Shown here: piece after piece, positions 32,447 to 50,700 of the stretch
Layout of the letters: each line of letters starts with the position of its first letter
How positions within the stretch are numbered: the stretch's first letter is position 1
Source of the DNA: Pseudomonas sp. QS1027
Lineage (GTDB): Bacteria; Pseudomonadota; Gammaproteobacteria; Pseudomonadales; Pseudomonadaceae
Length of the DNA stretch: 64,000 nucleotides
Reading direction: 5' to 3'
Assembly: GCF_002814235.1 (NCBI RefSeq)
Contig: NZ_PHSU01000023.1
Location: 62,001 to 126,000, forward strand
Program-made: the position numbers and the translations under genes
The notes under the pieces: generated by a model
What the model was told of the DNA's origin: nothing
Seen by the model: only the letters and a program-made list of their open reading frames with translations
Databases searched by the model: none

Positions 32447-35400
32447 CTATTGCTCGGCCAGGCACTCCAGCACTGCATTCAACAACGCAGGACTGAGGAT
32501 GACACTGTCATGGCTTTCCTCCAGCACCCTGGATCCCGCCAGGCCGTTGACCGAACACTCACCCTGCAACCGTGCCTCGGCCTCGTGAATCTGCGCGGCA
32601 CTGCGGCTGCCCGTCGCCCACCAGCAATCGACCTTCACCGACAAGGGTTTCAGGCTGAAAGCCTCGCTCAACAGAGCATTGGCATGCAACAGGCGATACC
32701 CGGTCTCGATCTCATCCTGCAGCGCGATATCGCGGTGGATCTCGCGCAGGCGTTCGACACTCACTCCACCTGCCTCGGCCACCTGTTCGATCACCCGCTC
32801 GACCACCGCCTGCTCGTCACTCAAGCTGGCACGCGCCTGCTCCAGGAAGCCCAGCACCGTCGCTTCATCGAGCCCCGGCACAAAGGCCAGCAGGCTGCTC
32901 AACAACGGGCCATACAACCCGGGCTCCTCGACTTGTGGATCAACGTCCGCTCCAGGCTCGGCGGCACGCTCCTCGACACCCCGGGGCATCAGCGAATCCA
33001 CCAGCCCGACAAAACTCACCCGCTCACCCGCCTGCTCAAGACGATGGGCGACCTCGATGGCCAACGCCCCACCCAATGACCAGCCCAACAGGTTGTAAGG
33101 CCCGTGTGGCTGGGTGGCGCGGATCTGCTCCAGGTAGTAAGCGACCATGCCGTCCCAGGACTCGTCGAACCAGCCCGGCACCACATAACTCTTGTTGACC
33201 AGCCCATAGACCCGACGCTGGTTGCCCAGGGTCCCGGCCAACGGATAGTAGGCGTAGGCCCCGCCGCCGCCCGGCGGCAGGCAGAACAGTGGGCTGCGGT
33301 CATTGCGGCAGGCATTCATGGCGATCACCGGCGACTTGACCCGCGCCTCCCCTTCCCGCAGGAAATCCGCCAGCGCCTCCAGGTTCGGCAGCAACAGGAA
33401 GTCATGCAGCTTGATCGTCACATCAAATGCTTCACGCAGGCGCCCGACCAGGGCAATCACCAGCAGCGAGTGACCGCCACGCTCGAAGAAATTGTCATCC
33501 AGCCCGACCCGCTCGACCTCCAGCACCTGCGTCCAGATAGCCGCCAGGCGTTGCTCCAGTTCGGTACGCGGAGCCCGGTAGACCGGCCCCGAGGCATTCA
33601 CATCCGGCGCCGGCAACCCGCGGCGATCCAGCTTGCCGTTCGGGCTCAGCGGCATGCCTTCCAGCAGCACCAGATGAGCCGGCACCATATGCTCCGGTAA
33701 TTGCGCCTTGAGATGGGCCTTGAGCGCGTCACGCAACGGGGCTTGCGCCACCGGTCCGGCGTCAACCAGGTCACGTTCGACCGGCACCAGGTACGCCACC
33801 AACTGCTTGCCCAAAGGCCCGTCGATATCGATGACATTGGCTTCGCGCACCCCCGGATGCTCCTGCAACCGCGCCTCGATCTCACCCAGTTCCACGCGCA
33901 AGCCGCGAATCTTGATCTGATGGTCGAGGCGCCCGGCGTATTCGATCACTCCCTCGTCGCGATAACGGGCCAGGTCGCCGGTGCGATACAGGCGGCCACC
34001 GTGCTCGTCGAACGGGTCCGGGACAAATCGCTCGGCGGTCAGCGCCGGACGCCGGTGATAACCGCGCGCCAGGCCGACACCACCGAGGTACAACTCGCCA
34101 GCGGCACTGAACGCGGCCGGCAGCAGGCCGTTGTCCAGCACATGGCCCTTGAGGTTGTCGATCGGTCGACCAATCGGCACGCTCAGCTTGTCGTCGATCG
34201 TGCAGGTCCAGTGGGTGACGTCGATGGCGGCTTCGGTCGGACCATAGAGGTTGTACAGCGCCGTCTCGGGCAGACGCTTCAGCACCTCCTGGGACAACTC
34301 GGCCGGCAGCGCCTCGCCACTGCACACCAGGCGTCGGATGCTGCGGCAGCGCTGCCCATCAACCCCGACCATGAACACCTGCAACATGGACGGCACGAAA
34401 TGCAGGGTGCTGACCTGATAACGCTCGATGCTTTCCATCAACTGTTGCGGATCGCGGTGCTCGCCCGGCTTGGCGATGGCCAGGCGGGCGCCGGTCAGCA
34501 GCGGCCAGAAAAATTCCCAGACCGACACGTCGAAGCTGAACGGAGTCTTTTGCAGGACCGTGTCATCGGCCTTCAGGCCATAGGCCTTCTGCATCCAGGC
34601 CAGACGGTTGTACAGCGCCCGATGACTGTTGCCGGCACCCTTCGGTCGCCCGGTGGAACCGGAGGTGTAGATCACATAGGCCAGATGGTCCGGCAAGGTC
34701 AGGTTGCGTGGGTTCTCCTCGCTGGCGGCAACCGCCTCGGGAACATCCAGGCACAGGCTGCGCACGTGGGCCGGGATCGGCAGGGTCTCCAGCAGATGAC
34801 GCTGGGTCAGCAGCAGGTCGATGCCGCTGTCTTCGATCATGTAGGCCAGACGTTCGCGGGGATACTCGGGGTCCAGCGGCACATAGGCGCCACCGGCCTT
34901 GAGGATCGCCACCAGGCCGACCACCATCTCCAGGCTGCGCTCGGCGGCGATGCCCACCAGCACATCCGGGCCCACTCCGCGCTCGCGCAGGCGGTGAGCC
35001 AGTTGGTTGGCCCGGCTATTGAGCTGGCGATAACTCAACTGCTGTCCGTCGAACAGCAACGCCGGTGCGTCCGGCGAGCGCTGCACCTGGGCCTCGATCA
35101 GGCTGTGCAGGCACCAGGGACCCGGATAGTCGGCATGGGTCTGGTTCCACTGTTCCAGCGTCTGCCGCGCCTCGGCCTCAGCAAGCATCGGCAGCTCGCC
35201 CAGGCGTTGCCCGGCCGACTCGGCCAGGGCCAGCAGCAGGTGCTCGAAATGCCCGGCCAATTGCACCACCGCCGCGTCCGAGAGCTGTTGCCGGGCGTAA
35301 CGGTAGTCCACCGACATGACCTCGCCCACCTCCACCACCAGGGTCAGCGGATAGTGGGTCTGCTCCCGGCTCTGCAAGCCACTGAAGGCCAGCCCGTTGT

Positions 35401-38400
35401 CAGCGCCCTGCGCCAGGACCTGCGAAGTCGGATAGTTCTCGAACACCAGCAGGGTGTCGAACAGCGCTTCGCCGCTCCAGCCGGCCCAGCGCTGGATGTC
35501 GTACAGCGGGGTGTGCTCGTGTTCACGCAAGGCCAGGTTGCGTGCCTGCACCTGCTGCACCCAGTCGCCGACCTGTAGCTCCGGTCCCGGGCTGCCCAGC
35601 ACCGGCAGGGTGTTGATAAACAGGCCCAGTTGTTCCTCGACACCAGGCAGGTCCGCCGGACGCCCGGACACCGTGGCGCCGAAAGTGACACTGCGCTGGC
35701 CGGTGTAGCGTTGCAGCAGCAACAGCCAGGCCGCCTGCACCAGGGTGTTGAGGGTCACCCGCTGCTCGCGGGCGAACTCGCCCAGGTGCAGGGTCCGCGC
35801 CGCGTCGAGGGTCTGGCGATATTCGCCATAACCACGGGCGTCGACCACGCCACCGGCCTTGAACGCCTGCACCAGGCGGGTCGGTTCGGCGAAAGCGGCC
35901 ATCTGCTCGGTCCAGAAACGCTGATCGGCGCCGCTGTCCTGGCGTTGCAGCCACTGGATGTAATCGCGCAGGCGACTGCCGGGCGGCGTCACCCCTTGCC
36001 CGTTGTAATGTTCCAGCACCTCGCCCAACAGCCGCGCACTGCTCCAGCCGTCCAGCAGGATATGGTGGTTGGTGTAGATCAGGTGGTGACGCTGTTCGGC
36101 GGTGCGCAATACCGTCAGGCGCAACAGCGGGTCACCAGCCAGGTCGAAGCCGCGTTGCAGATCCGCGTCGGCCAGCTCGGCCAACAACGCTTCAAGGCCA
36201 TCGCGGCCACGCAGATCCTGCTCGACAAACGCCAGGGCCTCGGTTTTGCGAATCACCTGCACCGGCTGTCCGCTGCCGTCGGCAAAACGCGCCCGCAGCG
36301 CCTCGTGACGATCGATGGCGGCCTGCCAGGCGGCGCGGAAACGCGGCACATCGAGCCCCGTCACATCGACCCGCATCTGGTTCAGGTAGTTGCCCGAGGC
36401 CGGTGCCGACAGGCTGTGGAACAGCATGCCCTGCTGCATCGGCGACAACGGATAGACATCCTCGATGTCCCGCGCCGCCACCGGCAGACGATCCAGCTGG
36501 GCCTGGTTCAGGCCCGCCAGCGGGAAGTCCGAGGGGGTCACGCCGTGGTGCTCCTCGCGGACACAGTGCGCGATCACCTCGGCCAACGCCTGCTCGTACG
36601 CCGCCGCCAGGCCCTCGATGGTTTCGCCGCGATAGACCTCGCCACTGAAACTCCAGTCCAGTTGCAACTGGCCGTTGTAGACCTGGCCATTGAGGCTCAG
36701 CCAGTTACCCAGCGGTGCCTCTTCACTCTGGCTCACACCGCTGTCATCGGCGCTCGGGGTCAACAGCGCGCGCTCGCCAGGAGCGGCGTCGGTATCGAAC
36801 TGCCCCAGGTAGTTGAAGGTCACCCGGGCTTCGGGCAACGCCTGCAAGGCCGCGACGGTCTCGGCATCGCCGAGGTAACGCAGGATGCCGTAGCCGATGC
36901 CCTTGTTCGGCACCGCGCGCAATTGTTCCTTGATGCTGCGGATACTCGCACCCGGCTCGCCCTCGGGCGTGAGCCGCAGCGGAAACAGGCTGCTGAACCA
37001 ACCCACGGTGCGGCTCAGGTCGAGGTCCTCGAACAGGTCCTCGCGACCGTGGCCTTCCAGCTGGATCAGTGCCGAGGCCTGCCCGCTCCAGGTGCACAAC
37101 ACCTGGGCCAGGGCAGTCAGCAGCAGGTCGTTGACCTGGGTACGATAGGCCGCCGGGGCGACTTTCAACAGCTGTTGGGTAAGGTCTTGGCTCAGGCACG
37201 AACGGGCATAACGAACCTGGCGCCGGGTATTGGTCCCCAGCGGATTGTCCCGGGGCAACTCGCCTTCCATGTGCCCGAGGCTCTGCAACCAGTAGTCGCG
37301 CTCAGCCTTGAGCAGCGGGCCATGGGCATAACCTTGCAGGTGCTCGGCCCAGGCCTTGAGCGAACTGCTGCGGGCTGCCAGGACCGGCGAACGTCCCGCT
37401 GCCAGGGCGGTATAGGCCTGTTGCAGGTCCTCAAACAACACACGCCAGGACACCCCGTCCACCGCCAGATGGTGAATCACCAGCAGCAAACGCTGTTGCC
37501 CTTGCGGCAGGTTGACCAGCACTGCCCGCAGCAACGGCCCCTGTTTCAAATCGAGGCTACGCTGGGCTTCGTCGGCCAACTCGGTCAGGCGTGCCGGATC
37601 GTCGAGTGTGTGCACCCACAACGGATCCATCGCGGGGCCCGCGCGGAAGCTCGCCTGCCAGACGCCGTCCCTCAGATCGAAGCTCAGGCGCAGGGCCTCG
37701 TGCCGTTCGATCAGCATGTGCAGGGCATTGCGCAGATGCGCCGGGTCCAGGGTTGTCGACGGTTCCAGCATCAGCGCCTGGTTCCAGTGCTGACGCTGGG
37801 GGATTTCCAGCTCGAAAAAGCGCGCCTGGATCGGCAGCAGCGGCAGGCTGCCCTGCACCATCTCGACCACCTCGGCCTTCTTCTCGATCAACCGGGCCAC
37901 CGTCGCCAGTTGGCCGATGGTCTGCTTCTCGAACAACTGCCGGGGGATCAACTTGATGCCCTGGCGCTTGGCCCGGGCGATGATCTGCAAGCTGAGGATC
38001 GAGTCGCCGCCCAGCTCGAAGAAGTTATCGGTGCTGCCGACCCGCTCCAGCTTGAGCACATCGGCCCAGACCGCCGCGAGCTTCTCTTCGATCTCGCCGA
38101 CCGGCGCGGTGTAACGCTTGCCGGCGACGCCAGGTTTGGGCAGCGCACGCTTGTCGAGCTTGCCGTTGGCGGTCAACGGCAGGCGTTCGAGGGCGACGAT
38201 ATGCGCCGGCACCAGATACTCCGGCAGTTCGGCCAACAAGGACTGGCGCAAGGTCTCGACTGCCAGTTCGGTTCCGGAGACAGGCACACAATAGGCGACC
38301 AGTTGCAGGCGCGAGGCATCGCTTTCCAGCGGCAAGGCCAGGACCACCGCCTCACGCACACCGTCCAGGCCTTGCAGCACCTGCGCGACTTCGCCGGGCT

Positions 38401-41140
38401 CGACCCGGTAGCCACGAATCTTCACCTGGTCGTCGGCCCGACCGAGGTATTCCACCCGGCCGTCAATCGCCCGCGCACGGTCGCCAGCGCGGTACAGACG
38501 CTCGCCGTGCCGGGACTCGGGATCGGGTACAAAACGTTCGGCGGTCATTGCCGCCCGTCCCAGATAACCCTGGGCCAGGCCGGCACCACCGAGGTACAGC
38601 TCGCCGGCGACGCGTTCCGCCACCGGATTGAGCCAGGCGTCCAGCACCCGCGCCTGATCGTTGGCCAGGGGTCGCCCCACCGGCACCGTGCGACAACCCG
38701 CCAGGCGCTCCCGGACTTCGTGGGTCAGGATGCCCACGGTGGTTTCCGTCGGCCCGTAGTGATTGACGATGCGGCACTCCGGCGCCAGGCGCCGGATCTG
38801 CTCGATCAGCGCCCAGGGGCTGGCTTCGCCACCGAGGACCAGCAACTGCCGGGGCAGCACGTCCGCCGGCCGCGCGGCCTGCAGCAGGCCCTGCAAATGG
38901 CTCGGGACGATTTTCAGCACATCCACCCGGTGCTCGGCCATATAGGCGGCGAAACCGTCGGGGTCGAAGGCATGTTCGGCGGCCATCAGGTGCAGTGGGC
39001 GCCCGGATGCCAGGGCGCCGAACAGCTGGGTATGACCGAGGTCGGCGGCAATGGTCGAGACCAGCGCCATGCTCGCCCCGGGCGCCAGGTCCAGGCGTTG
39101 CAACAACGCCTGCACATAGTTCGCCAGGGCCTGATGGCTGATCAGCACGCCCTTGGGCTGCCCGGTGGAACCGGAGGTGTAGATGATATAGGCCGGCTGT
39201 TCCGGCAGGACCTGGATCGCCAGGGATTCGGCGCTGCACTCGGCCCATTGTCCCGGGTCATGGGCCAGCACCGGGCAAACACCCAGGCCGGCGGACTTGT
39301 CATCGCCCGGCGCATGCATCAGCAGCGTGGCGGCACTGTCCTTGAGCAGTTGCTGCAAACGTTCCCTCGGCTGCGCCGTATCCAGCGGCAGGTAGACCGC
39401 GCCGGTTTTCAGCACGGCGAGCAGCCCGATCACCCACTCGAAGGAACGCTCCTGGCACAGGGCAATCACGTCCCCGCGACCAATGCCCTGGGCGCGCAGG
39501 TAATGCGCCAGTCGGTTGGAGCGACGCTCCAGTTCGTCGTAGTCGATCGATTGCCCCGTGGCATGTAATGCCGCCTGACCCTGCCCGATCCGCCGCCCCT
39601 GTTCCCAGAGGGCGAGGAAATCCGTAAAGGGCCATGGCGCGGCCTGGTGCTCGATGGGCTGGGCGGCATTGCCGGGTTGTTCCAGCAGCGGTTGCTCAAC
39701 GGCGTGCGCCAGTTGCTCCAGCACCTGACGCCAGGACGCGGCCATGCGCTCGATGGTCGCGGCCTCGAACAGGTCCGTGGCATAGGTGAAGCTGGCCTCG
39801 ACGCCCTGTGGAGTGTCGGTGAAATCCAGGGCCAGGTCGAAACGGGCGTCGGCGACATCGATGGCAAAGGCTTCGACGCTCAGGTCCTGGGCCTTGTCTC
39901 CAGCGCCGGCAGCGGCCAGCACGTTCTGGTTGATCTTGACCTGGAACAGCGGGTTGTGACCAAGGTGGCGCTCCGGGGCCAGGGCTTCCACCAGTTGTTC
40001 GAAAGGCAGCTCCTGATGGGACTGGGCGCCGGTCACCACCTGTTTCACCTGTTCCAGTAGTTGCTCGAAGCTGGCGCGTTCGTCCACCTGCACCCGCAGG
40101 ACCTGGGTGTTGATAAAGAAGCCGATCAGGCCTTCCAGTTCCTCGCGGCTGCGTCCGGCATTCGGCGCGCCGATGCGGATATCGGCCTGGCCGCTGTAGC
40201 GCGAAAGCACCACGGCCAGCGCCGCCAGACTGAGCATGAAGAGAGTCTGGCCGTTCTGCCGGGCCAGGTTCTTGAGTTGCGCCGAGAGAGCGGGCGTCAG
40301 GTCGCTGTGGACGATGGCGCCGCGGTAACTCGGTTGCGCCGGACGCTCGCGGTCCAGGGGCAGCTCCAGCAACGGATGTTCGTCGCCCAGTTGTTCTTTC
40401 CAATAGGCCAACTGGCGCTCGCCCTCGCCGGCTTCGAGCCAGGCCCGTTGCCAGATGGCGAAGTCGGCGTACTGGATCGGCAGTGCCGGCAAGCCGCCCC
40501 CCACAGGGTTGGCGGCGCTTTCGAGTTCGCCGAGGTAGAAGCGGATGAATTCACGGACCAACACCTCCCCCGACCAACCGTCGGAGATGATGTGGTGCAT
40601 GCACAGGGTCAGCACGTGTTCGGCTTCGCCCAGGCGGAACAGCCTGACCCGCAGCAGCGGTCCTTCCAGCAGGTCGAACGGCGCGCTCAACTCGGCGGCG
40701 ACCAAACCCTTGAGGTGCTCCTCGGCGCTGTCGGCGGCAGTCGCCAGGACGTCGACCCGCACCAGGCTCACCGCGGACTGCTCAAGAATCTCCTGATGAA
40801 ACGCGCCCTCATCCGAGACAAAGCGCGTGCGCAGGCTTTCATGCCGCCGCACCAGCTGTTCCAGGGCCCGACCCAGCGCCGCTTCATCCAGGCTGCCGCT
40901 CAAGCGCACGGCCATCGGTACGTTATAGGCGCTGTTAGCCGGTTCCAGTTGCCAGAGAATCAGCATCTGCTGCTGGGCATAGGACAGCGGAATGCGCGGG
41001 ACCTCATGACGGGTGACGGCGATCGGCAGCAGCCTGAAGCTCTGCCCGGTGGCCTGCATCTTCTCCAGGATCTGGCGGCGCTGGTCCAGGGGCAGGCCGA
41101 CGAAGCGCCGGGCAATCCGTTGTGCCGTGGTGGTATCCAT
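32447..41140 (-). CDS. pvdD: Pyoverdine peptide synthetase, last subunit (C-A-T-E-C-A-T-TE; Asp, Ser)
   Basis: A 2897-residue synthetase. Module 1: C, A at about 490-960, T with LGGDS, then an epimerisation domain (HHLAVDGVSWR, EGHGRE, NYLGQF). Its A-domain pocket reads D-L-T-K-V-G-H-V-G, the aspartate code. Module 2: a D-to-L type C domain (HHILLDGWS), A with pocket D-V-W-H-V-S-L-I-D (serine), T (RGGHSL). A C-terminal thioesterase has GWSLGG and ends near 2897. The product end is predicted as D-(hydroxy)Asp-Ser released by the TE. The start lies 1 bp after the previous subunit's stop. Codes were read by hand alignment to GrsA positions, so substrate calls are inference. Confidence 0.9.
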   Translation of the reverse strand: MDTTTAQRIARRFVGLPLDQRRQILEKMQATGQSFRLLPIAVTRHEVPRIPLSYAQQQMLILWQLEPANSAYNVPMAVRLSGSLDEAALGRALEQLVRRHESLRTRFVSDEGAFHQEILEQSAVSLVRVDVLATAADSAEEHLKGLVAAELSAPFDLLEGPLLRVRLFRLGEAEHVLTLCMHHIISDGWSGEVLVREFIRFYLGELESAANPVGGGLPALPIQYADFAIWQRAWLEAGEGERQLAYWKEQLGDEHPLLELPLDRERPAQPSYRGAIVHSDLTPALSAQLKNLARQNGQTLFMLSLAALAVVLSRYSGQADIRIGAPNAGRSREELEGLIGFFINTQVLRVQVDERASFEQLLEQVKQVVTGAQSHQELPFEQLVEALAPERHLGHNPLFQVKINQNVLAAAGAGDKAQDLSVEAFAIDVADARFDLALDFTDTPQGVEASFTYATDLFEAATIERMAASWRQVLEQLAHAVEQPLLEQPGNAAQPIEHQAAPWPFTDFLALWEQGRRIGQGQAALHATGQSIDYDELERRSNRLAHYLRAQGIGRGDVIALCQERSFEWVIGLLAVLKTGAVYLPLDTAQPRERLQQLLKDSAATLLMHAPGDDKSAGLGVCPVLAHDPGQWAECSAESLAIQVLPEQPAYIIYTSGSTGQPKGVLISHQALANYVQALLQRLDLAPGASMALVSTIAADLGHTQLFGALASGRPLHLMAAEHAFDPDGFAAYMAEHRVDVLKIVPSHLQGLLQAARPADVLPRQLLVLGGEASPWALIEQIRRLAPECRIVNHYGPTETTVGILTHEVRERLAGCRTVPVGRPLANDQARVLDAWLNPVAERVAGELYLGGAGLAQGYLGRAAMTAERFVPDPESRHGERLYRAGDRARAIDGRVEYLGRADDQVKIRGYRVEPGEVAQVLQGLDGVREAVVLALPLESDASRLQLVAYCVPVSGTELAVETLRQSLLAELPEYLVPAHIVALERLPLTANGKLDKRALPKPGVAGKRYTAPVGEIEEKLAAVWADVLKLERVGSTDNFFELGGDSILSLQIIARAKRQGIKLIPRQLFEKQTIGQLATVARLIEKKAEVVEMVQGSLPLLPIQARFFELEIPQRQHWNQALMLEPSTTLDPAHLRNALHMLIERHEALRLSFDLRDGVWQASFRAGPAMDPLWVHTLDDPARLTELADEAQRSLDLKQGPLLRAVLVNLPQGQQRLLLVIHHLAVDGVSWRVLFEDLQQAYTALAAGRSPVLAARSSSLKAWAEHLQGYAHGPLLKAERDYWLQSLGHMEGELPRDNPLGTNTRRQVRYARSCLSQDLTQQLLKVAPAAYRTQVNDLLLTALAQVLCTWSGQASALIQLEGHGREDLFEDLDLSRTVGWFSSLFPLRLTPEGEPGASIRSIKEQLRAVPNKGIGYGILRYLGDAETVAALQALPEARVTFNYLGQFDTDAAPGERALLTPSADDSGVSQSEEAPLGNWLSLNGQVYNGQLQLDWSFSGEVYRGETIEGLAAAYEQALAEVIAHCVREEHHGVTPSDFPLAGLNQAQLDRLPVAARDIEDVYPLSPMQQGMLFHSLSAPASGNYLNQMRVDVTGLDVPRFRAAWQAAIDRHEALRARFADGSGQPVQVIRKTEALAFVEQDLRGRDGLEALLAELADADLQRGFDLAGDPLLRLTVLRTAEQRHHLIYTNHHILLDGWSSARLLGEVLEHYNGQGVTPPGSRLRDYIQWLQRQDSGADQRFWTEQMAAFAEPTRLVQAFKAGGVVDARGYGEYRQTLDAARTLHLGEFAREQRVTLNTLVQAAWLLLLQRYTGQRSVTFGATVSGRPADLPGVEEQLGLFINTLPVLGSPGPELQVGDWVQQVQARNLALREHEHTPLYDIQRWAGWSGEALFDTLLVFENYPTSQVLAQGADNGLAFSGLQSREQTHYPLTLVVEVGEVMSVDYRYARQQLSDAAVVQLAGHFEHLLLALAESAGQRLGELPMLAEAEARQTLEQWNQTHADYPGPWCLHSLIEAQVQRSPDAPALLFDGQQLSYRQLNSRANQLAHRLRERGVGPDVLVGIAAERSLEMVVGLVAILKAGGAYVPLDPEYPRERLAYMIEDSGIDLLLTQRHLLETLPIPAHVRSLCLDVPEAVAASEENPRNLTLPDHLAYVIYTSGSTGRPKGAGNSHRALYNRLAWMQKAYGLKADDTVLQKTPFSFDVSVWEFFWPLLTGARLAIAKPGEHRDPQQLMESIERYQVSTLHFVPSMLQVFMVGVDGQRCRSIRRLVCSGEALPAELSQEVLKRLPETALYNLYGPTEAAIDVTHWTCTIDDKLSVPIGRPIDNLKGHVLDNGLLPAAFSAAGELYLGGVGLARGYHRRPALTAERFVPDPFDEHGGRLYRTGDLARYRDEGVIEYAGRLDHQIKIRGLRVELGEIEARLQEHPGVREANVIDIDGPLGKQLVAYLVPVERDLVDAGPVAQAPLRDALKAHLKAQLPEHMVPAHLVLLEGMPLSPNGKLDRRGLPAPDVNASGPVYRAPRTELEQRLAAIWTQVLEVERVGLDDNFFERGGHSLLVIALVGRLREAFDVTIKLHDFLLLPNLEALADFLREGEARVKSPVIAMNACRNDRSPLFCLPPGGGGAYAYYPLAGTLGNQRRVYGLVNKSYVVPGWFDESWDGMVAYYLEQIRATQPHGPYNLLGWSLGGALAIEVAHRLEQAGERVSFVGLVDSLMPRGVEERAAEPGADVDPQVEEPGLYGPLLSSLLAFVPGLDEATVLGFLEQARASLSDEQAVVERVIEQVAEAGGVSVERLREIHRDIALQDEIETGYRLLHANALLSEAFSLKPLSVKVDCWWATGSRSAAQIHEAEARLQGECSVNGLAGSRVLEESHDSVILSPALLNAVLECLAEQ

Positions 41141-41141
41141 C

Positions 41142-47726
<6,585 letters not shown>

Positions 47727-47738
47727 TCGTGCTTCCCC

Positions 47739-50700
47739 TCAAGAAATCAGTTTTTCCAGATCTTCGAGGGATAGACGTTTGAGGGCCTCCAGGGATTTAG
47801 CCAATTCATCCTGAACGGGCGACGAAGCGCTGCGCAACGCTTCGATCCGTTCGCAGAACGCCAGCAAGCTGTCGGCCTGGAACAGTTCCTTGAGGGGGAT
47901 CTTGTCGCCCAGGCGTTCGCCGATCCGACTCACCACCAGGGTCGCCAGCAACGAATGGCCGCCCAGCTGGAAGAAGTTGTCGCCCAGGCCCACCTGCTCG
48001 ATCCCCAGCACCTCCTGCCAGAGCGCCGCGACCTGAACCTGCAACTCGCTGCGCGGCGCCTCGTAGTGCTGCTGCCGAGGGCCGCTGCCCAGGGCGATCA
48101 GGGCCTTGCGGTCGAGCTTGCCATTGGGGGTCAGCGGCAAGGCCTCGACCAGGTGCAACTGGCCGGGCACCATATGTGCCGGCAAGCGCGCGGCCAGGGC
48201 CGTCCTGAGACCGGCGACAAACGCCTGGGCATCGACAGTCCCCGCTGGCGTCACCACATAGCCCTGCAAGTGCTTGCCCGCCGCATCCTCCTGGGCCAGC
48301 ACCACCGCTTCGCGCACCGACGGCTGCTCGAGCAGACAGGCTTCGACTTCGCTCAACTCGACGCGGAAACCGCGAATCTTCACCTGATGGTCGGCGCGAC
48401 CGATGTACTCGATCCGCTCGCCCTCGCCCTGGCGCACCAGGTCACCGCTGCGGTACAGGCGCTCGCCGTCAGCGGCGAACGGATTCGGTACATAACGCTC
48501 GGCGGTCAGGCCGGGCCGGCCCAGGTAGCCCCGGGAAACCCCGGCACCGCCCAGGTACAGCTCGGCCGCCACCCCGGCGGGCAGCAGTTGCAAACCGGGA
48601 TCGAGCAGATAGGCCTGGGTGTTCGCCAATGGACGCCCGATATTCGCCGAGCCCTGGGCGGTGCGCAGAGTGAAGGTCGAGTAGGTGGTGTCTTCCGAAG
48701 GACCGTACAGGTCGAACACCTGGCGCACCCGGGTGCCGGCGTAGAGCGCATCCACCAGCGTCTGCTTGAGTGGCTCGCCGGCCAGGTTGAGGGTGCCGAC
48801 CGAGGCCGGGATCTGCCCGGCCCGCAGCAGCGCGGCAATGGCCGAGGGCACGGTGTTGATCAGCGTGACCCGCTCGCGGGCCGGCAGCTCCGCCAGGGCC
48901 AGGGCATTGTCCGCCAGCACCAGGCAACCGCCGCCGGCCAGGGTGACGAAGATCTCCCAGACCGACAGGTCGAAGCAGATCGAGGTCGAGGCCAGCACCC
49001 CGCGCAGTTGCTCGCGGTCGTAGGTCTGCAGCGACCAGTGGATCAACGCCGTGAGGTTGTCGTGGGTGATCGCCACGCCCTTGGGCTTGCCGGTGGAACC
49101 GGAGGTGTAGATGACATAGGCCAGGTTCTGGCCGCAGGTGTCCACGGACGGCGCGCTGCTCGGGTAGCTCGCCAGCCAGTCATCGCCCGCCTCCATCAGC
49201 AGCACCGGAGCGGGCAGCGCTTGCGGCAAGCGTTCGAGGAGGATGGCCTCGCTCAGCAACAGGCCCGCGTGGCTGTCATCGAGCATATGCAACAAGCGCT
49301 CGCGCGGGTACTCGGGGTCCAGCGGCACATAGGCGCCGCCGGCCTTGAGGATTGCCAGCAGGGCAACGATCAGGTCCGGGGTGCGGCGCAGGCACACGCC
49401 GACCCGCACTTCGGGGCCGATGCCGCGCTCGCGCAGGAGGTGGGCCAGGCGATTGGCGCGCTGGTCCAGGGTCTGGTAGTCCAGTTGCCAGTCGGCGAAG
49501 AGGATCGCCGGGGCCGCGGGCTGACCGGCGACCTGATCCGCAAGATGCTCAAGCACATGACCCCGGATCCGCGGATTGAACGCTGCCCCTGTAGGAGCGA
49601 GCTTGCTCGCGATGAGCGCAAGGGCACCGTGACTCTCCAGGTACCCCGCGTTATCGTTGACGTCCATCGCGAGCAAGCTCGCTCCTACAGAAGAGCGCCG
49701 GCTCCAGTCGAGGGCGACCTGACGTTCGGCCGGGTCGAGCAGTTCCAGCGTACCCAACGGCTGGCGCGCGTCGACCATGAACTGGCTCATCAGGTATTCC
49801 AGCTGCCGGCCCAGTCGCGCCACACCCGAGGCGTCGAAACTGGCCCGGTCGTAACCGCAATCCACGATCAGTTCGCGCCCGGTCACCGCCACCAGGGTCA
49901 GCGGATAGTTGGTCTGCTCCGAACGTTCGATCGCCGCGAACTCAGGGCCCGCCTCCGAAGCCTGGCCCAGCGCTTCGGCCATCGGGTAGTTCTCGAACAC
50001 CAGCAGGCTGTCGAACAACCCGCCCGCGCCCAGACCCGCCCAGCGCTGGATCTCGTACAGCGGCGTCTGCTCATGCTCGCGCAATGCCAGGTTGAGGTCC
50101 TGCACCTGTTGCAACCACTCACCCACCGTCAGTTGTGCATCAGGGCTCGCCACCACCGGCAGGGTGTTGATAAACAGGCCGATCTGCTGCTCGACCCCGG
50201 GCAGGTCGGTCGGACGCCCGGCCACGGTGGCACCGAAGGCCACGCAATCCTGGCCGGTATAACGCTGCAACAGCAGCAGCCAGGCGGCCTGCATCAGGGT
50301 GTTGAGGGTGACTTTGCGTTCGCGGGCAAAACGGTTCAACCCAGTCGTCAACGCCTCATTGAACACATGCCGATGTTCCCCATAGCCCTGCCCCCGTTCA
50401 TGGCTGCCCAAGGTCCCGACCAGGCGGGTCGGCTCCTGCAGACCGGCCACGGCCGCGCTCCAGAAGTCCTGGCTGGCGCGGGCATCGCGCTGGCCCAACC
50501 ACTCGATATAGTCGCGATAACGTCCTGTGCCCCGGGCAATGCTCACCCCGGCATAACGTTGCAGCACTTCGCCGAACAGCTGCGAGGTGCTCCAGCCGTC
50601 CATCAGGAGATGGTGGCTGGTGTAGATCATCCGGTATTCGGTCTCGCCGGTTCGCACCAGCGTCACCCGCAGCAAAGGCCCGCGATGGGGCTCGAAACCG

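Noticed and set aside
35630..39568. 1312-residue plus-strand open frame opposite the last synthetase
   Set aside because: It mirrors the codon pattern of the minus-strand synthetase, has no ribosome site and no recognisable domain; the opposite strand has full C, A, T, E and TE motifs.
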